From Billgrantia bachuensis (lineage in GTDB: Bacteria; Pseudomonadota; Gammaproteobacteria; Pseudomonadales; Halomonadaceae), in the NCBI RefSeq assembly GCF_011742165.1, contig NZ_JAAQTO010000018.1, positions 62,001 to 126,000 on the forward strand: a DNA stretch of 64,000 bases, in the 5' to 3' direction. The position numbers and the translations under genes were made by a program. Below, piece after piece: positions 43,474 through 52,560 of this stretch; position 1 is the stretch's first letter, and every line of letters starts with the position of its first letter. The notes beneath the pieces are model-generated. The model saw only the letters and a program-made list of their open reading frames with translations. It searched no databases and had not been told where the DNA came from.

Positions 43474-44888
43474 CGCAGACCCTCTATCCGGCCTTCGGCG
43501 TCCTGCTCGTCGACGACGAGCCCTCTTTCCTGCGCAGCCTGAGCATCACCCTGGAGCGTAACGGGGGCATCAACCATATCCACCGCTGCCAGGACAGCCG
43601 CGAGGTGATGGAGACCCTGGCGCGGGAGGAGATCGGTCTGGTGACCCTCGACCTGACCATGCCCCATGTGTCGGGCGAGCAACTGCTGGCGCGCATCGTC
43701 GAAGAGTACCCCGACATCGGCATCATCGTGGTGAGCGGTTTGAACCAGGTGGAGACCGCGGTCAACTGCATCAAGCTCGGCGCCTTCGACTACTTCGTCA
43801 AGACCGACGAGGAGAGCCGGCTGGTCGAGGGCATTCGCCGCGCCATTCGCTTGCAGGAGCTGCGCCAGGAGAACCAGGCGCTGCGGCGGCGCGTGCTCGA
43901 CGACACCCTGGAGCAGCCCGAGGCGTTCGCCCACATCGTTACTACTGACAAGGCCATGCGCGCGGTCTTCCAGTACCTGGAGTCGGTGGCGCTGACCCAG
44001 CAGCCGATCCTGATCTCCGGCGAGAGCGGCGTGGGCAAGGAGCTGATCGCCCGGGCGGCCCATACCCTGAGCGGCCGGCAGGGCCCGCTGGTCAGCGTCA
44101 ACGTGGCGGGCCTGGACGACAACATCTTCGCCGACACGCTGTTCGGCCATCAACGCGGCGCCTTCACCGGGGCCGAGCAGCCGCGAGCGGGCATGATTGA
44201 GCAGGCCGCCGGCGGCACCCTGCTGCTTGACGAGATCGGCGACCTCAGCCTGGCGTCCCAGGTCAAGCTGCTGCGCCTGCTCCAGGAGGGCGAGTACTAC
44301 CCGTTGGGCAGCGATCGGCCCAAGCGACTCCAGGCCCGCGTGGTGGTGGCAACGCACCACGACCTGGCCGAGAAGCAGCGGGCGGGAAGCTTTCGCAAGG
44401 ATCTCTACTACCGCCTGCGCACGCATCAGGTCCACATTCCCCCGCTGCGCCAGCGCAAGCAGGACATCGCGCTGCTGTTGGACCACTTCCTCGCCGAGGC
44501 AGCCGAGGAGCTCGGCAGGAGCAAGCCGAGCTATCCCCCTGAACTGGCAGTGCTGCTGAGCAACTATGCCTTCCCCGGCAACGTTCGCGAACTGCGCGCC
44601 ATGGCCTTCGATGCCATGAGCCAACATCGCAGCCGCATACTCTCCATGGACGCCTTCAAGCGCGCCATCGACCAGGCACCCGTGGAGGATGCTCCGGCGT
44701 CCCAGCGTCAGCGAGCCGTATTCGCCGCCGACGAACCGTTACCCACGCTGGACGAAGTCGCCGACCTGCTGGTGGAAGAGGCGCTGCAACGCGCCGCGGG
44801 CAATCAGTCCATGGCCTCGCGCTGGCTGGGCATATCGCAGCCGGCCCTGAGCAAGCGGCTGAAGAAACGCCGCAGCGAAGGGTCATAA
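43470..44888 (+). CDS. NtrC-family sigma-54-dependent response regulator
   Basis: 472 residues starting at the ATG that overlaps the sensor stop. Receiver domain (residues 1-120) with acidic pocket LLVDDEPSF, phospho-acceptor Asp in TLDLTMPHVSG, and Lys in DYFVKTD. AAA+ domain with Walker A GESGVGKELIARAA, the sigma-54 contact loop GAFTGAEQ, and Walker B GTLLLDEIGDLS. C-terminal Fis-type HTH AAGNQSMASRWLGISQPALS. It activates sigma-54 promoters, and a good one lies at 45062 upstream of the AGCS gene. Two palindromes overlapping or just beyond its stop codon may be its binding sites. Confidence 0.93.
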   Translation: MTQTLYPAFGVLLVDDEPSFLRSLSITLERNGGINHIHRCQDSREVMETLAREEIGLVTLDLTMPHVSGEQLLARIVEEYPDIGIIVVSGLNQVETAVNCIKLGAFDYFVKTDEESRLVEGIRRAIRLQELRQENQALRRRVLDDTLEQPEAFAHIVTTDKAMRAVFQYLESVALTQQPILISGESGVGKELIARAAHTLSGRQGPLVSVNVAGLDDNIFADTLFGHQRGAFTGAEQPRAGMIEQAAGGTLLLDEIGDLSLASQVKLLRLLQEGEYYPLGSDRPKRLQARVVVATHHDLAEKQRAGSFRKDLYYRLRTHQVHIPPLRQRKQDIALLLDHFLAEAAEELGRSKPSYPPELAVLLSNYAFPGNVRELRAMAFDAMSQHRSRILSMDAFKRAIDQAPVEDAPASQRQRAVFAADEPLPTLDEVADLLVEEALQRAAGNQSMASRWLGISQPALSKRLKKRRSEGS

Positions 44889-44916
44889 CCCTCGTTATAG
44901 TGATAACCTAGGTTAT
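44885..44916. promoter_or_regulatory. Two ATAAC/GTTAT palindromes, candidate upstream activator sites
   Basis: ATAAC-CCTC-GTTAT (44885-44898) and the perfect palindrome ATAACCTAGGTTAT (44903-44916) have centres 18 bp apart. They lie about 150-170 bp upstream of the -24 element at 45062, the usual distance for an NtrC-type enhancer. The first one overlaps the stop codon of the regulator. Confidence 0.6.
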
Positions 44917-45060
44917 AGGAAAGTAACTCGCTGAAATTCAATGCTTTTTCCCTTTTCTACCGTATGGAGGCATGCAGGGGGTTATACCGCTTAATTCTTA
45001 CTCGCCCGGCAAGTCCTGGCTTAAACAAATAAAAACAATAACTTGAGGCAAATCTCATGC

Positions 45061-45076
45061 TGGCATGAACCTTGCG
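45061..45076 (+). promoter_or_regulatory. Sigma-54 (-24/-12) promoter of the AGCS gene
   Basis: TGGCATGAACCTTGCG: the invariant GG (45062-45063) and GC (45074-45075) are exactly 10 bp apart, and flanks match the TGGCAC-N5-TTGC consensus well. Transcription would start near 45087, leaving a 130 nt leader before the ATG at 45217. Confidence 0.8.
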
Positions 45077-45216
45077 TTAATAGCCCGGCCCGCTTCACGG
45101 AGGGCCATGTCGACAAACGCAAGCAAGAGGTTCGCCCCCATGCCAAGAACAATGACTCCCGCAGCCCCCGCACGGTCTGCAACCCCCGCCCCGCTCGCCA
45201 TCGGTCGGGGGAACGC

Positions 45217-46695
45217 ATGATGCTGGATCTGATCAACGACTTTCTCTGGAGCAAGGTGCTCATCGCTCTGCTGATCGCGGTCGGCATCGGCTTCACCGTG
45301 AGATCCCGCTTCGTCCAGTTCCGCTATTTCGCCCGCATGTTCCGCATCCTCGGCGCCAGCCAGGCGTTCAAGCGCGACAAGCACGGCCATCTGAGCTCCT
45401 TCCAGGCCCTGCTGCTCTCGGTAGCGGGGCGCGTCGGTGGCGGCAACATCGCCGGTGTCGCGGTGGCCATCACCCTAGGCGGCCCCGGGGCGATCTTCTG
45501 GATGTGGGTGGTCGGGCTGATGGGCATGGCCACCAGCTTCCTCGAGTGCACCCTCGCCCAGGCCTACAAGACGGCGCAGCCGGACGGGACCTATCGCGGC
45601 GGCCCGGCCTATTACATCGCCCATGGCCTCGGCAAGCGCTGGAAATGGCTTGCCGGCGTCTACTCGGTTCTGCTGCTGGTCACCTTCGGCTTCGGCTTCA
45701 CGGCGCTGCAATCCTATGCCGTGGCCACCTCCTTCGACGATGCCTTCGGCGTACCGGTCGTCTACACCGGCCTGGGCATGGCCGTGATCGTCAGCCTGAT
45801 CATCTTCGGCGGTATTAAGCGCATCGCCCGCGTCACCGAGGTTCTGGTACCGGTGATGGCCATCGGCTACCTGCTGATCGCCCTCGTGGTGCTGGGCATG
45901 AACCTGCCGCGCATTCCCGAAGTCATCATGCTGATCGTCAACAGCGCTTTCGGCCTCGAGCAAGCCGTGGGTGGCGGTATCGGCGCCGCCATCATGATGG
46001 GCGTCAAGCGCGGGCTATTCTCCAACGAGGCGGGGCTCGGCAGCGCACCCAACGTGGCCGCGGTGGCCTATGTGCCACACCCCGTGAACCAGGGCATCGT
46101 CCAGGCCTTCTCGGTGTTCATCGACACCCTGATCCTGTGTTCATGCACCGCCTTCATCATCCTGCTCAGCGGTGCCTATGACCCAGCGTCCGGCATCGAG
46201 ATCGGCGGGGTGGCCCTGACCCAGGCTTCGCTGGCAGATCACGTGGGCGAATGGGGCCGCAGCTTCGTCAGCGTCGCGCTGCTGCTGTTCGGCTTCAGCA
46301 CGATCCTCTACAACTACTACCTGGGCGAGAACAGCCTCAACTTCTTCAGCGAAAGCAACCTCACGCTGTTCAATGTCTTTCGCGTCGCCGTCATCGTCCT
46401 GTGCGGCTGGGGAGCCATGACCGACCTGGGCACGGTGTTCGCCTTCGCCGACGTGACCATGGGTTTCCTGGCCCTGGCCAACCTGATCGCCCTGCTCATG
46501 CTGTTCAAGCCGGGCCTGCGCATCATGCGCGACTTCGACGAGCAGATCCGGGCCGGCATTCGACATCCCGTGTTCGATGCCAGCAAGTTCTCCGACCTGG
46601 ACGTCGACCCGGCCGCCTGGGAGATCGAACCCGAGGACCTCGAGCGTCTCAAGCGCCACGGAGAGGCGGCGTCACCCAGCCAGCCGGCTAAATAG
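45217..46695 (+). CDS. AGCS-family sodium:amino acid symporter
   Basis: 492 residues from ATG 45217 (45220 is also possible; GGGGG lies just ahead). Polytopic membrane protein with about 10-11 hydrophobic segments. Family signatures: GRVGGGNIAGVAVAITLGGP near residue 70, IFWMWVVGLMGMATSFLECT, and VKRGLFSNEAGLGSAPNVAA near 265. AGCS carriers import alanine, glycine or glutamine with Na+. The glutaminase downstream and the amino acid-sensing two-component system upstream favour glutamine or a related amino acid. Driven by a sigma-54 promoter, implying control by nitrogen or by the ligand itself. The C-terminal tail is hydrophilic and cytoplasmic. Confidence 0.92.
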   Translation: MMLDLINDFLWSKVLIALLIAVGIGFTVRSRFVQFRYFARMFRILGASQAFKRDKHGHLSSFQALLLSVAGRVGGGNIAGVAVAITLGGPGAIFWMWVVGLMGMATSFLECTLAQAYKTAQPDGTYRGGPAYYIAHGLGKRWKWLAGVYSVLLLVTFGFGFTALQSYAVATSFDDAFGVPVVYTGLGMAVIVSLIIFGGIKRIARVTEVLVPVMAIGYLLIALVVLGMNLPRIPEVIMLIVNSAFGLEQAVGGGIGAAIMMGVKRGLFSNEAGLGSAPNVAAVAYVPHPVNQGIVQAFSVFIDTLILCSCTAFIILLSGAYDPASGIEIGGVALTQASLADHVGEWGRSFVSVALLLFGFSTILYNYYLGENSLNFFSESNLTLFNVFRVAVIVLCGWGAMTDLGTVFAFADVTMGFLALANLIALLMLFKPGLRIMRDFDEQIRAGIRHPVFDASKFSDLDVDPAAWEIEPEDLERLKRHGEAASPSQPAK

Positions 46696-46725
46696 CCACA
46701 TGCAGCACTTCCTGTCGCAGCACTC

Positions 46726-46751
46726 GCCGGCCTCGTTGCATCGAGGCCGGC
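46726..46751 (+). terminator. 10-bp hairpin between symporter and glutaminase genes
   Basis: GCCGGCCTCG (46726-46735), loop TTGCAT, CGAGGCCGGC (46742-46751), 30 bp after the symporter stop. There is no T run, so partial termination or message stabilisation is likelier than a full stop. Confidence 0.45.
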
Positions 46752-46785
46752 TCAGGCCATGCGAGCCCGGCCGGAGGGGACAGAC

Positions 46786-47709
46786 ATGCAAAGCTGGATA
46801 GAAGATATCCATGCACGCGCGCGTACACGGCTCGGCCAGGGTCGCGTTGCCAGCTATATCCCGGCGCTGGCCCAGCAGGATCCCGAACGGCTCGGCATCG
46901 CCGTGTCTACCAATGCCGGTGAGCTATATACCGCCGGTGACGCCGAGACCCCCTTCTCGATCCAGAGCATCGCCAAGGTGCTGCTGCTTACCCTCGCCCT
47001 GCGTACCCACGGTGAGACGCTGTGGCAGCGGGTGGGCCTGAATCCTTCGGGCATGCCGTTCAACTCGCTTGCCCAGCTCGAAGCCGAGCAGGGCAAACCG
47101 CGCAACCCCTTCATCAATGCCGGCGCCATCGTGGTGACGGATCGCCTGGTCAGCGCCTTCGCCACGCCGCCCAAGCACCTGCAGGACGTCGCCAGGCGGC
47201 TGTCGGGCAACGCCTCGATCCTGATCGACGACCGCGTACTGGCCTCGGAGTGGCAGCACCGCTCGCGCAATGCCGCCGCGGCCTATCTGATGAAGGCCTT
47301 CGGCAACCTCGACAATGAGGTCGACGAGGTGCTCCACACCTACTTTTCCTGCTGCGCGCTGGCCATGAGCTGCATAGATCTGGCCGTCGCCCTGAACTTC
47401 CTCGCCGCCGACGGCCACGCCCGGGCCATGGGCGAGCGCTTCGTCTCGCCAGGCCTGACGCGGCGGATCAATGCGATCATGACCACCTGCGGCATGTACG
47501 ACGCGGCCGGCGATTTTGCCTACCGTGTCGGCCTGCCGGCCAAGAGCGGTGTCGGCGGCGGCATCGTCGCGGTGGTGCCGGGTAGAATGACGATTTGTGC
47601 CTGGTCGCCGGCGCTCGATGGGAACGGCAATTCGGTCGCCGCCCAGCATGCCCTGGAGCTGTTCGCCGAGGAGCTCGCTCCACTTGGGGTCAGCATGCCC
47701 CTGCGATGA
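46786..47709 (+). CDS. glsA: Glutaminase A
   Basis: 307 residues, the usual length. Start at 46786 fits the GGAGGGG site 6 bp upstream. Serine-dependent glutaminase of the beta-lactamase-like fold: catalytic Ser61 and Lys64 in FSIQSIAKV, the NPSGMPFNSLAQLE block, NPFINAGAIV, and a C-terminal LPAKSGVGGGIVAVVPG. It hydrolyses glutamine to glutamate and ammonia in the cytoplasm. It follows the AGCS carrier and so can deamidate what the carrier imports. The 3' end overlaps the convergent ppx gene by 20 bp. Confidence 0.95.
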   Translation: MQSWIEDIHARARTRLGQGRVASYIPALAQQDPERLGIAVSTNAGELYTAGDAETPFSIQSIAKVLLLTLALRTHGETLWQRVGLNPSGMPFNSLAQLEAEQGKPRNPFINAGAIVVTDRLVSAFATPPKHLQDVARRLSGNASILIDDRVLASEWQHRSRNAAAAYLMKAFGNLDNEVDEVLHTYFSCCALAMSCIDLAVALNFLAADGHARAMGERFVSPGLTRRINAIMTTCGMYDAAGDFAYRVGLPAKSGVGGGIVAVVPGRMTICAWSPALDGNGNSVAAQHALELFAEELAPLGVSMPLR

Positions 47710-49216
47710 CCTCGAGCTGGTAGCCGGCAGCACGCAGATAACTTCTTTCCTGCTCAAGGGCGCCGAACAGCAGGGCACCGCCGGGCAGCGCGTCGGGCAG
47801 TGTGACGAGGAGAGCTTCGCCCTCGACGCCCAGGGTGACGTTATCGGGCGGGGTTTCCGGCCGGGAGTGGTTGAGTATCGCCGCCAGGCGCAGCAGCCGC
47901 GCCAGCCGCGCATAGCGCTGGCGTACCGCCGCCGGAAACTCTTTGAGCTCCTTGACGGGGAATTTGCGCCGGTGCGCACGCACCAGGAAGGCCAAGCCGC
48001 GTTGCTCGGTGCGCGAGAAGCCCGGCAGGTCGGAGTGCTCGAGCAGGTAGGCGCCATGGCGATGGAACTGGCTATGCGAGACGGCCAGTCCGATCTCGTG
48101 CAGCCTGGCCGCCCACTCCAACAGTTGGCGCTGCTCGTCGCCGAGCTGCCAGGCCTCGGCCACCTGGTCGAAGGCCGCCATGGCGCTTGCTGCCACGTTG
48201 GCGGCCTGGCGCCTGTCGGTGGCATAGCGAAGGCCAAGACTGTCCAGCGTCTTCAGTCGCGAGTCCTCGAGGGTATTACGGCCGATCAGATCATAGAGCA
48301 TGCCCTCGCGCAAAGCGCCGTCCGAATAGCGCAGAAACGGCAGGTCGAAGGCTTCGAAAACCGCGCACAGCACCGCCACACCCGCCGGAAACACCCTGGC
48401 GCGATCGGGCTTGAGCCCGACCATGGCGAGGTTGTCGAGGTATCCATGGCTAATCAGCCGCTGGCGCAGCCGAAACAGCGCATCGCGGCGAATGATGCCC
48501 GCGGTGCTCCCCTCCTCAGCGGAAAGGATCGCCGCCACGTTGCGGATGGTTCCACTGGTGCCGACCGGATCCGTCCAGCCCAGCTGTAGAAACGGCTGGC
48601 GGATGCTCTCCACTTCATACAGCGCCGCCTTCTCGGCCTGGCGAAAGCGACTCTCATCGATCCTGCCCTCCGCAAAGAAGCGCTGGGTATAGGAGACGCA
48701 GCCCATTCCCAAACTCTCCAGAGCCTGGGGTTCGAACCGCTCGCCGATAATGAATTCAGTCGAGCCGCCACCGATATCGAGGATGAAGCGTCGACCATGC
48801 ACGTCGGCCAGAGAATGGGCAACGCCCAGATAGATCAGGCGGGCCTCCTCGTGACCGGAAACGATTTCCACCTCATGGCCGAGCAGAGCTTCGGCGCGGG
48901 CAATCAGCGCCTGGCCGTTCCTGGCCATGCGCAGCGTATGGGTGCCGACGATGCGCAGATGCCTGGGGTCGATATCTGCAATGAACGGCGCGAACCGGGC
49001 CAGGCACTCCATGGCGCGCTGCATGGCTTCGTCGCTCAGCCTAAGGTCGGCGTCGAGCCCGGCGGCCAGCTGTACTTTCTCGCCGAGCTTGGCCGTCACC
49101 TGAAAGCGTTCGTGCTGATAGTTAGCGACCAGCAAGTGGAAGCTGTTGGAGCCCAGATCGATCGCCGCCAGGCGGCGCGGCTCGTCATGAGTCGATGGGG
49201 TCATCGGTCGCTGCAT
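47690..49216 (-). CDS. ppx: Exopolyphosphatase (Ppx/GppA family)
   Basis: 508 residues (the second ATG at 49204 is possible). ASKHA-type fold with phosphate loops RRLAAIDLGSNSFHLLVAN near the start and DIGGGSTEFIIGE near residue 145; conserved GHEEARLIYLG near 125. The C-terminal third has the HD-like helical domain of full-length Ppx. It removes terminal phosphate from polyphosphate and may act on pppGpp. It lies 79 bp downstream of ppk1 on the same strand, the classical ppk-ppx operon, and is convergent with glsA. Confidence 0.93.
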   Translation of the reverse strand: MQRPMTPSTHDEPRRLAAIDLGSNSFHLLVANYQHERFQVTAKLGEKVQLAAGLDADLRLSDEAMQRAMECLARFAPFIADIDPRHLRIVGTHTLRMARNGQALIARAEALLGHEVEIVSGHEEARLIYLGVAHSLADVHGRRFILDIGGGSTEFIIGERFEPQALESLGMGCVSYTQRFFAEGRIDESRFRQAEKAALYEVESIRQPFLQLGWTDPVGTSGTIRNVAAILSAEEGSTAGIIRRDALFRLRQRLISHGYLDNLAMVGLKPDRARVFPAGVAVLCAVFEAFDLPFLRYSDGALREGMLYDLIGRNTLEDSRLKTLDSLGLRYATDRRQAANVAASAMAAFDQVAEAWQLGDEQRQLLEWAARLHEIGLAVSHSQFHRHGAYLLEHSDLPGFSRTEQRGLAFLVRAHRRKFPVKELKEFPAAVRQRYARLARLLRLAAILNHSRPETPPDNVTLGVEGEALLVTLPDALPGGALLFGALEQERSYLRAAGYQLEVIAGAC

Positions 49217-49295
49217 TCATCCTTCAGGGGCCTGCCAAGGCAGGCAAGAGAAACGGGGGTAGAGACGGCACTCCCGGGGGAACGGCGACAACCGC

Positions 49296-51569
49296 TCAGG
49301 CCTTCGCCGCATAGGCGTAGAGTAGCGTTTCCTGGGCGCTGATGGCCGGTACGCCCTCTTCGGGAACCTGCTTCACATAGCGGCCATCGGCGGTCAATAC
49401 CCAGGCCTGACAGTTGTCGACCAGGTAGGTCTCCAGGTCCTTGCGTACTTGCTGTGCCAGCTTCTTGTCAAGGATGGGGAAGCAGGTTTCCACTCGCTGG
49501 AACATGTTGCGCTCCATAAAGTCGGCGCTCGAAGCCCACACTTCCGGCTTGCCATCGTTGTGGAAGGCGAAGACACGGGTATGCTCCAGGAAGCGCCCCA
49601 CGATCGAGCGCACCTGAATGTTCTCCGAAACACCCGTCACACCGGGGCGCAGGCAACACATGCCGCGTATGATCAAGTCGCAGCGCACCCCGGCCTGCGA
49701 GGCGCGATAGAGCGCGCGGATGAGCTGGGGCTCGGTCAGCGAATTGCACTTGATGATCAAGTGGGCCTTCCTGCCTTTCTCGGCGTGCCTGGCCTCGCGC
49801 TCAATCATCTTCACCAGCCGGTCATGGAGTACGAAAGGCGCATGCAGCAGGGTTTCGATCACCCTAGGCTTGCCCATCCCCGACAGCTGCTGGAAAACAA
49901 GATGCACATCCTCGCACAGCCGCTCATTGGCGGTCAGCAGGCTGTAGTCGGTGTACAGCTTGGCCGTGCGCGAGTGGTAGTTGCCGGTGCCCAGATGAGC
50001 GTAGTAGCGCAGCCCCCCCTTCTCGCGGCGCACGATGTGCAGCATCTTGGCGTGGGTTTTGTAGGCCATCACGCCATAGATCACGATGGCCCCCGCCTCC
50101 TGGAGGCGGGCCGCCAGCAGCAGATTGTCCGCCTCGTCGAAGCGCGCGCGCAACTCGATTACCACCGTGACCTCCTTGCCGTTGCGCGCAGCATCGACCA
50201 GCGCACTGACGATGGCCGAATCGGCACCGGTGCGATACAGGGTCTGCTTGATGGCGAGCACGCCGGGGTCGTTGGCCGCCTCGGCCAGCAGGCTCTCGAT
50301 CGGCGTGAACGACTGAAAGGGATGATGGAGCAGGATGTCGCCCTGGGCGATCAGGCTGAACAGACTTTCCTTGCGGTTGTTGAGCACCTTGGGCAGCCCA
50401 GGGATGAAGTGCTTGTAGAGAAGGTCGTGACGCTCGAAATCTCCCAGCAGCGTCATCAGCCGGCTCAGGTTAACCGGGCCATCCACCAGGTAGAGGTCGC
50501 GGGGCGCGAGGTTGAATTGGTTGAGGAGAAAGTCGGTGAGGTGGGCTGGACAATCATTGACCACCTCTAGGCGAACGCCGTCGCCGTAGCGTCGCGCCAG
50601 CAACTCGCCCTTGAGGGCAGAGGCAAGATCGGAGATCTCCTCCGTATCCACCGAAAAGTCGGCGTTGCGTGTCAGGCGGAACTGATAACAGCCGATGATC
50701 TTCATGCCGGGGAACAGCTCCTCGGCATGGGCATGAACCATGGACGAAAGAAAAACGAACTCGTCGCAGCCCGGGCGGCTCAGATGCGCGGGCAGGCGGA
50801 TCAGGCGCGGCAGCGGTCGCGGTGCAGGCAGGATCGCCAGCCCGCCCTCGCGGCCGAAGGCATCCTGACCCTCTAGCTCGACGATGAAGTTCAAGCTCTT
50901 GTTGACCAGGCGCGGGAAAGGATGAGAAGGATCGAGCCCGATCGGGCTGATCACCGGCATGATCTCTTGATCGAAATATTCCCTTACCCACTCCCGCTGT
51001 GGTGCGGTCCAGTTCTCTCGGCGCAGGAAAAAGATGCTCTGCCGGGCAAGCTCGGGAATCAGCGTCTCGTTGAGAATCCGGTACTGACGTTCCACCTGCT
51101 CATGCACCACTCGCGAAATCTCGTCGAGCAGCTCCGTGGGGCGCATGCCGTCGCTCCCCACCTCGTCGGGATGCAGGGCGATATGGCGCTTGATACCGGC
51201 CACGCGTATCTCGAAGAATTCGTCCAGGTTGGAAGAGAAGATGAGCAGGAACATCAACCGATTGACCAACGGGTGCGACATGTCCAGCGCCTGTTCAAGC
51301 ACGCGGATATGAAACTGCAGGGTCGACAGCTCACGATTGAAATAGAGACTGGGAGACTTCAGGTCGAGCTCGGAAGAGGCAGGCTTGGCCCGTACACCGG
51401 TACGGGTGTGATTGATCCGCAGGGGCGGTTCGTCATGCGTCTCGGCAGCGGACGCCACAGGCTCGGAGAGCGCTATCGGTGCCGCCTCCTGGCTTCGCTT
51501 CTCCTCCATGGTGATCTCTTCTTCGGACATGGCCCCTCTCCCCGCTGCAACTCCGCCACCCGTCGACAT
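49296..51569 (-). CDS. ppk1: Polyphosphate kinase 1
   Basis: 757 residues, a little longer than usual because of a variable N-terminal extension of about 65 residues (Glu/Ala-rich). From residue 70 the PPK1 domains follow in order: YFNRELSTLQFHIRVLEQA, FSSNLDEFFEIRVAGIKRH, and the catalytic C-terminal PLD-like halves with the phospho-accepting His in KTHAKMLHIVRRE and the ARFDEADNLLLAARLQEAGA segment. It makes long-chain polyphosphate from ATP at the membrane. An ATG at 51530 or 51509 could also serve as start. Divergent from gmk. Confidence 0.95.
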   Translation of the reverse strand: MSTGGGVAAGRGAMSEEEITMEEKRSQEAAPIALSEPVASAAETHDEPPLRINHTRTGVRAKPASSELDLKSPSLYFNRELSTLQFHIRVLEQALDMSHPLVNRLMFLLIFSSNLDEFFEIRVAGIKRHIALHPDEVGSDGMRPTELLDEISRVVHEQVERQYRILNETLIPELARQSIFFLRRENWTAPQREWVREYFDQEIMPVISPIGLDPSHPFPRLVNKSLNFIVELEGQDAFGREGGLAILPAPRPLPRLIRLPAHLSRPGCDEFVFLSSMVHAHAEELFPGMKIIGCYQFRLTRNADFSVDTEEISDLASALKGELLARRYGDGVRLEVVNDCPAHLTDFLLNQFNLAPRDLYLVDGPVNLSRLMTLLGDFERHDLLYKHFIPGLPKVLNNRKESLFSLIAQGDILLHHPFQSFTPIESLLAEAANDPGVLAIKQTLYRTGADSAIVSALVDAARNGKEVTVVIELRARFDEADNLLLAARLQEAGAIVIYGVMAYKTHAKMLHIVRREKGGLRYYAHLGTGNYHSRTAKLYTDYSLLTANERLCEDVHLVFQQLSGMGKPRVIETLLHAPFVLHDRLVKMIEREARHAEKGRKAHLIIKCNSLTEPQLIRALYRASQAGVRCDLIIRGMCCLRPGVTGVSENIQVRSIVGRFLEHTRVFAFHNDGKPEVWASSADFMERNMFQRVETCFPILDKKLAQQVRKDLETYLVDNCQAWVLTADGRYVKQVPEEGVPAISAQETLLYAYAAKA

Positions 51570-51670
51570 GACACGCCGGAGTTCTTGATCGACATTGTCG
51601 GCAGCATACGAGGCACTTGTGACATGCTGATGTCCGCCAGGCCGGGGGAGCGGTACTGAGAAGCGTGTTG

Positions 51671-51709
51671 GAAGAGTCTCGCTGGAACGTATTCGAAGAG
51701 TTTCACTGG
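51671..51709. repeat. Two 15-bp direct repeats in the ppk1-gmk intergenic region
   Basis: GAAGAGTCTCGCTGG (51671-51685) and GAAGAGTTTCACTGG (51695-51709) differ at two positions, 24 bp apart. They lie about 100 bp upstream of gmk and ppk1 starts and could be regulator sites. Confidence 0.4.
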
Positions 51710-51801
51710 GAGAAGGTGGGTAGCCCCTGCAGCGCGCCGGGGTTTCATGCGATACTTCGCGTTTCCTGCAGCTCCATCACTCGTCGCCAAATCAGGGACG
51801 C

Positions 51802-52422
51802 ATGCCCATGTCTGAAGGTACCCTTTTCATCATTTCCGCGCCTTCCGGCGCCGGCAAGACCACCCTGGTGCGCGAACTGATCGAGAGCCTCGACGGCATT
51901 CAGGTCTCGGTGTCGCATACCACCCGGGCCCGGCGGCGTGGCGAGGTGGACGGCGTCAACTACCACTTCGTGGAGGTCGATGAGTTCGAGGCAATGATCG
52001 CGCGCGGCGAGTTCTTCGAGTATGCCCGCGTATTCGACAACTTCTACGGCACCTCGCGGCCGGCGGTGGAGGCCCTGCTCAATGCCGGCCAGGACGTGAT
52101 CCTCGAGATCGATTGGCAGGGCGCACGCCAGGTCCGAGAGCAGATGCCCGATGCGGTATCGATCTTCATCCTGCCGCCTTCGCGCGACGAGCTGGAGCGG
52201 CGCCTGGCCAGCCGCGGCACCGACGAGCATGCCACCATCGCCCGGCGCATGCGTGACGCGGTCAGCGAGATGTCGCACTATGACGAGTATGACTACCTGG
52301 TAATTAACGACGACTTCACCACCGCCCTGCGCGAGCTGCAGTCGCTGGTGATCGGCCGGCGCCTGAGCCTGGCCCGGGTGCAGGAGACGCATGGTCCGCT
52401 GCTGGCGGCGCTATTGTCATAA
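51802..52422 (+). CDS. gmk: Guanylate kinase
   Basis: 206 residues (204 if the second ATG at 51808 is used). P-loop SAPSGAGKTTLV at the start, then the GMP-binding SHTTRARRRGEVDGVNYHFV and ILEIDWQGARQVREQM segments, all family hallmarks. It phosphorylates GMP to GDP. It heads the gmk-rpoZ-spoT series conserved in gammaproteobacteria, which links guanine nucleotides to the stringent response. Confidence 0.97.
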   Translation: MPMSEGTLFIISAPSGAGKTTLVRELIESLDGIQVSVSHTTRARRRGEVDGVNYHFVEVDEFEAMIARGEFFEYARVFDNFYGTSRPAVEALLNAGQDVILEIDWQGARQVREQMPDAVSIFILPPSRDELERRLASRGTDEHATIARRMRDAVSEMSHYDEYDYLVINDDFTTALRELQSLVIGRRLSLARVQETHGPLLAALLS

Positions 52423-52468
52423 CCCAGCCGCAGGCGCTTGTCATGACCCCAGCCACAGGCGCTTGTCA
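52423..52468. repeat. Tandem 21-bp repeat between gmk and rpoZ
   Basis: CCCAGCCGCAGGCGCTTGTC and the following A (52423-52443) are repeated at 52448-52468 with one change, period 25 bp. The first copy starts directly after the gmk stop codon. Confidence 0.6.
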
Positions 52469-52560
52469 GAGCCGCCGGGCGTCGAGTAATCTAGTCTGTC
52501 CTGTTCCATCCTGGATTGCCGTTGATTGGCTAATCCCCAAACGCTTTCGGAAGCCCCCAT

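Noticed and set aside
42409..44627. Long antisense frames over the sensor kinase and regulator genes
   Set aside because: GC-rich shadows; the plus-strand genes carry complete kinase and AAA+ motifs.
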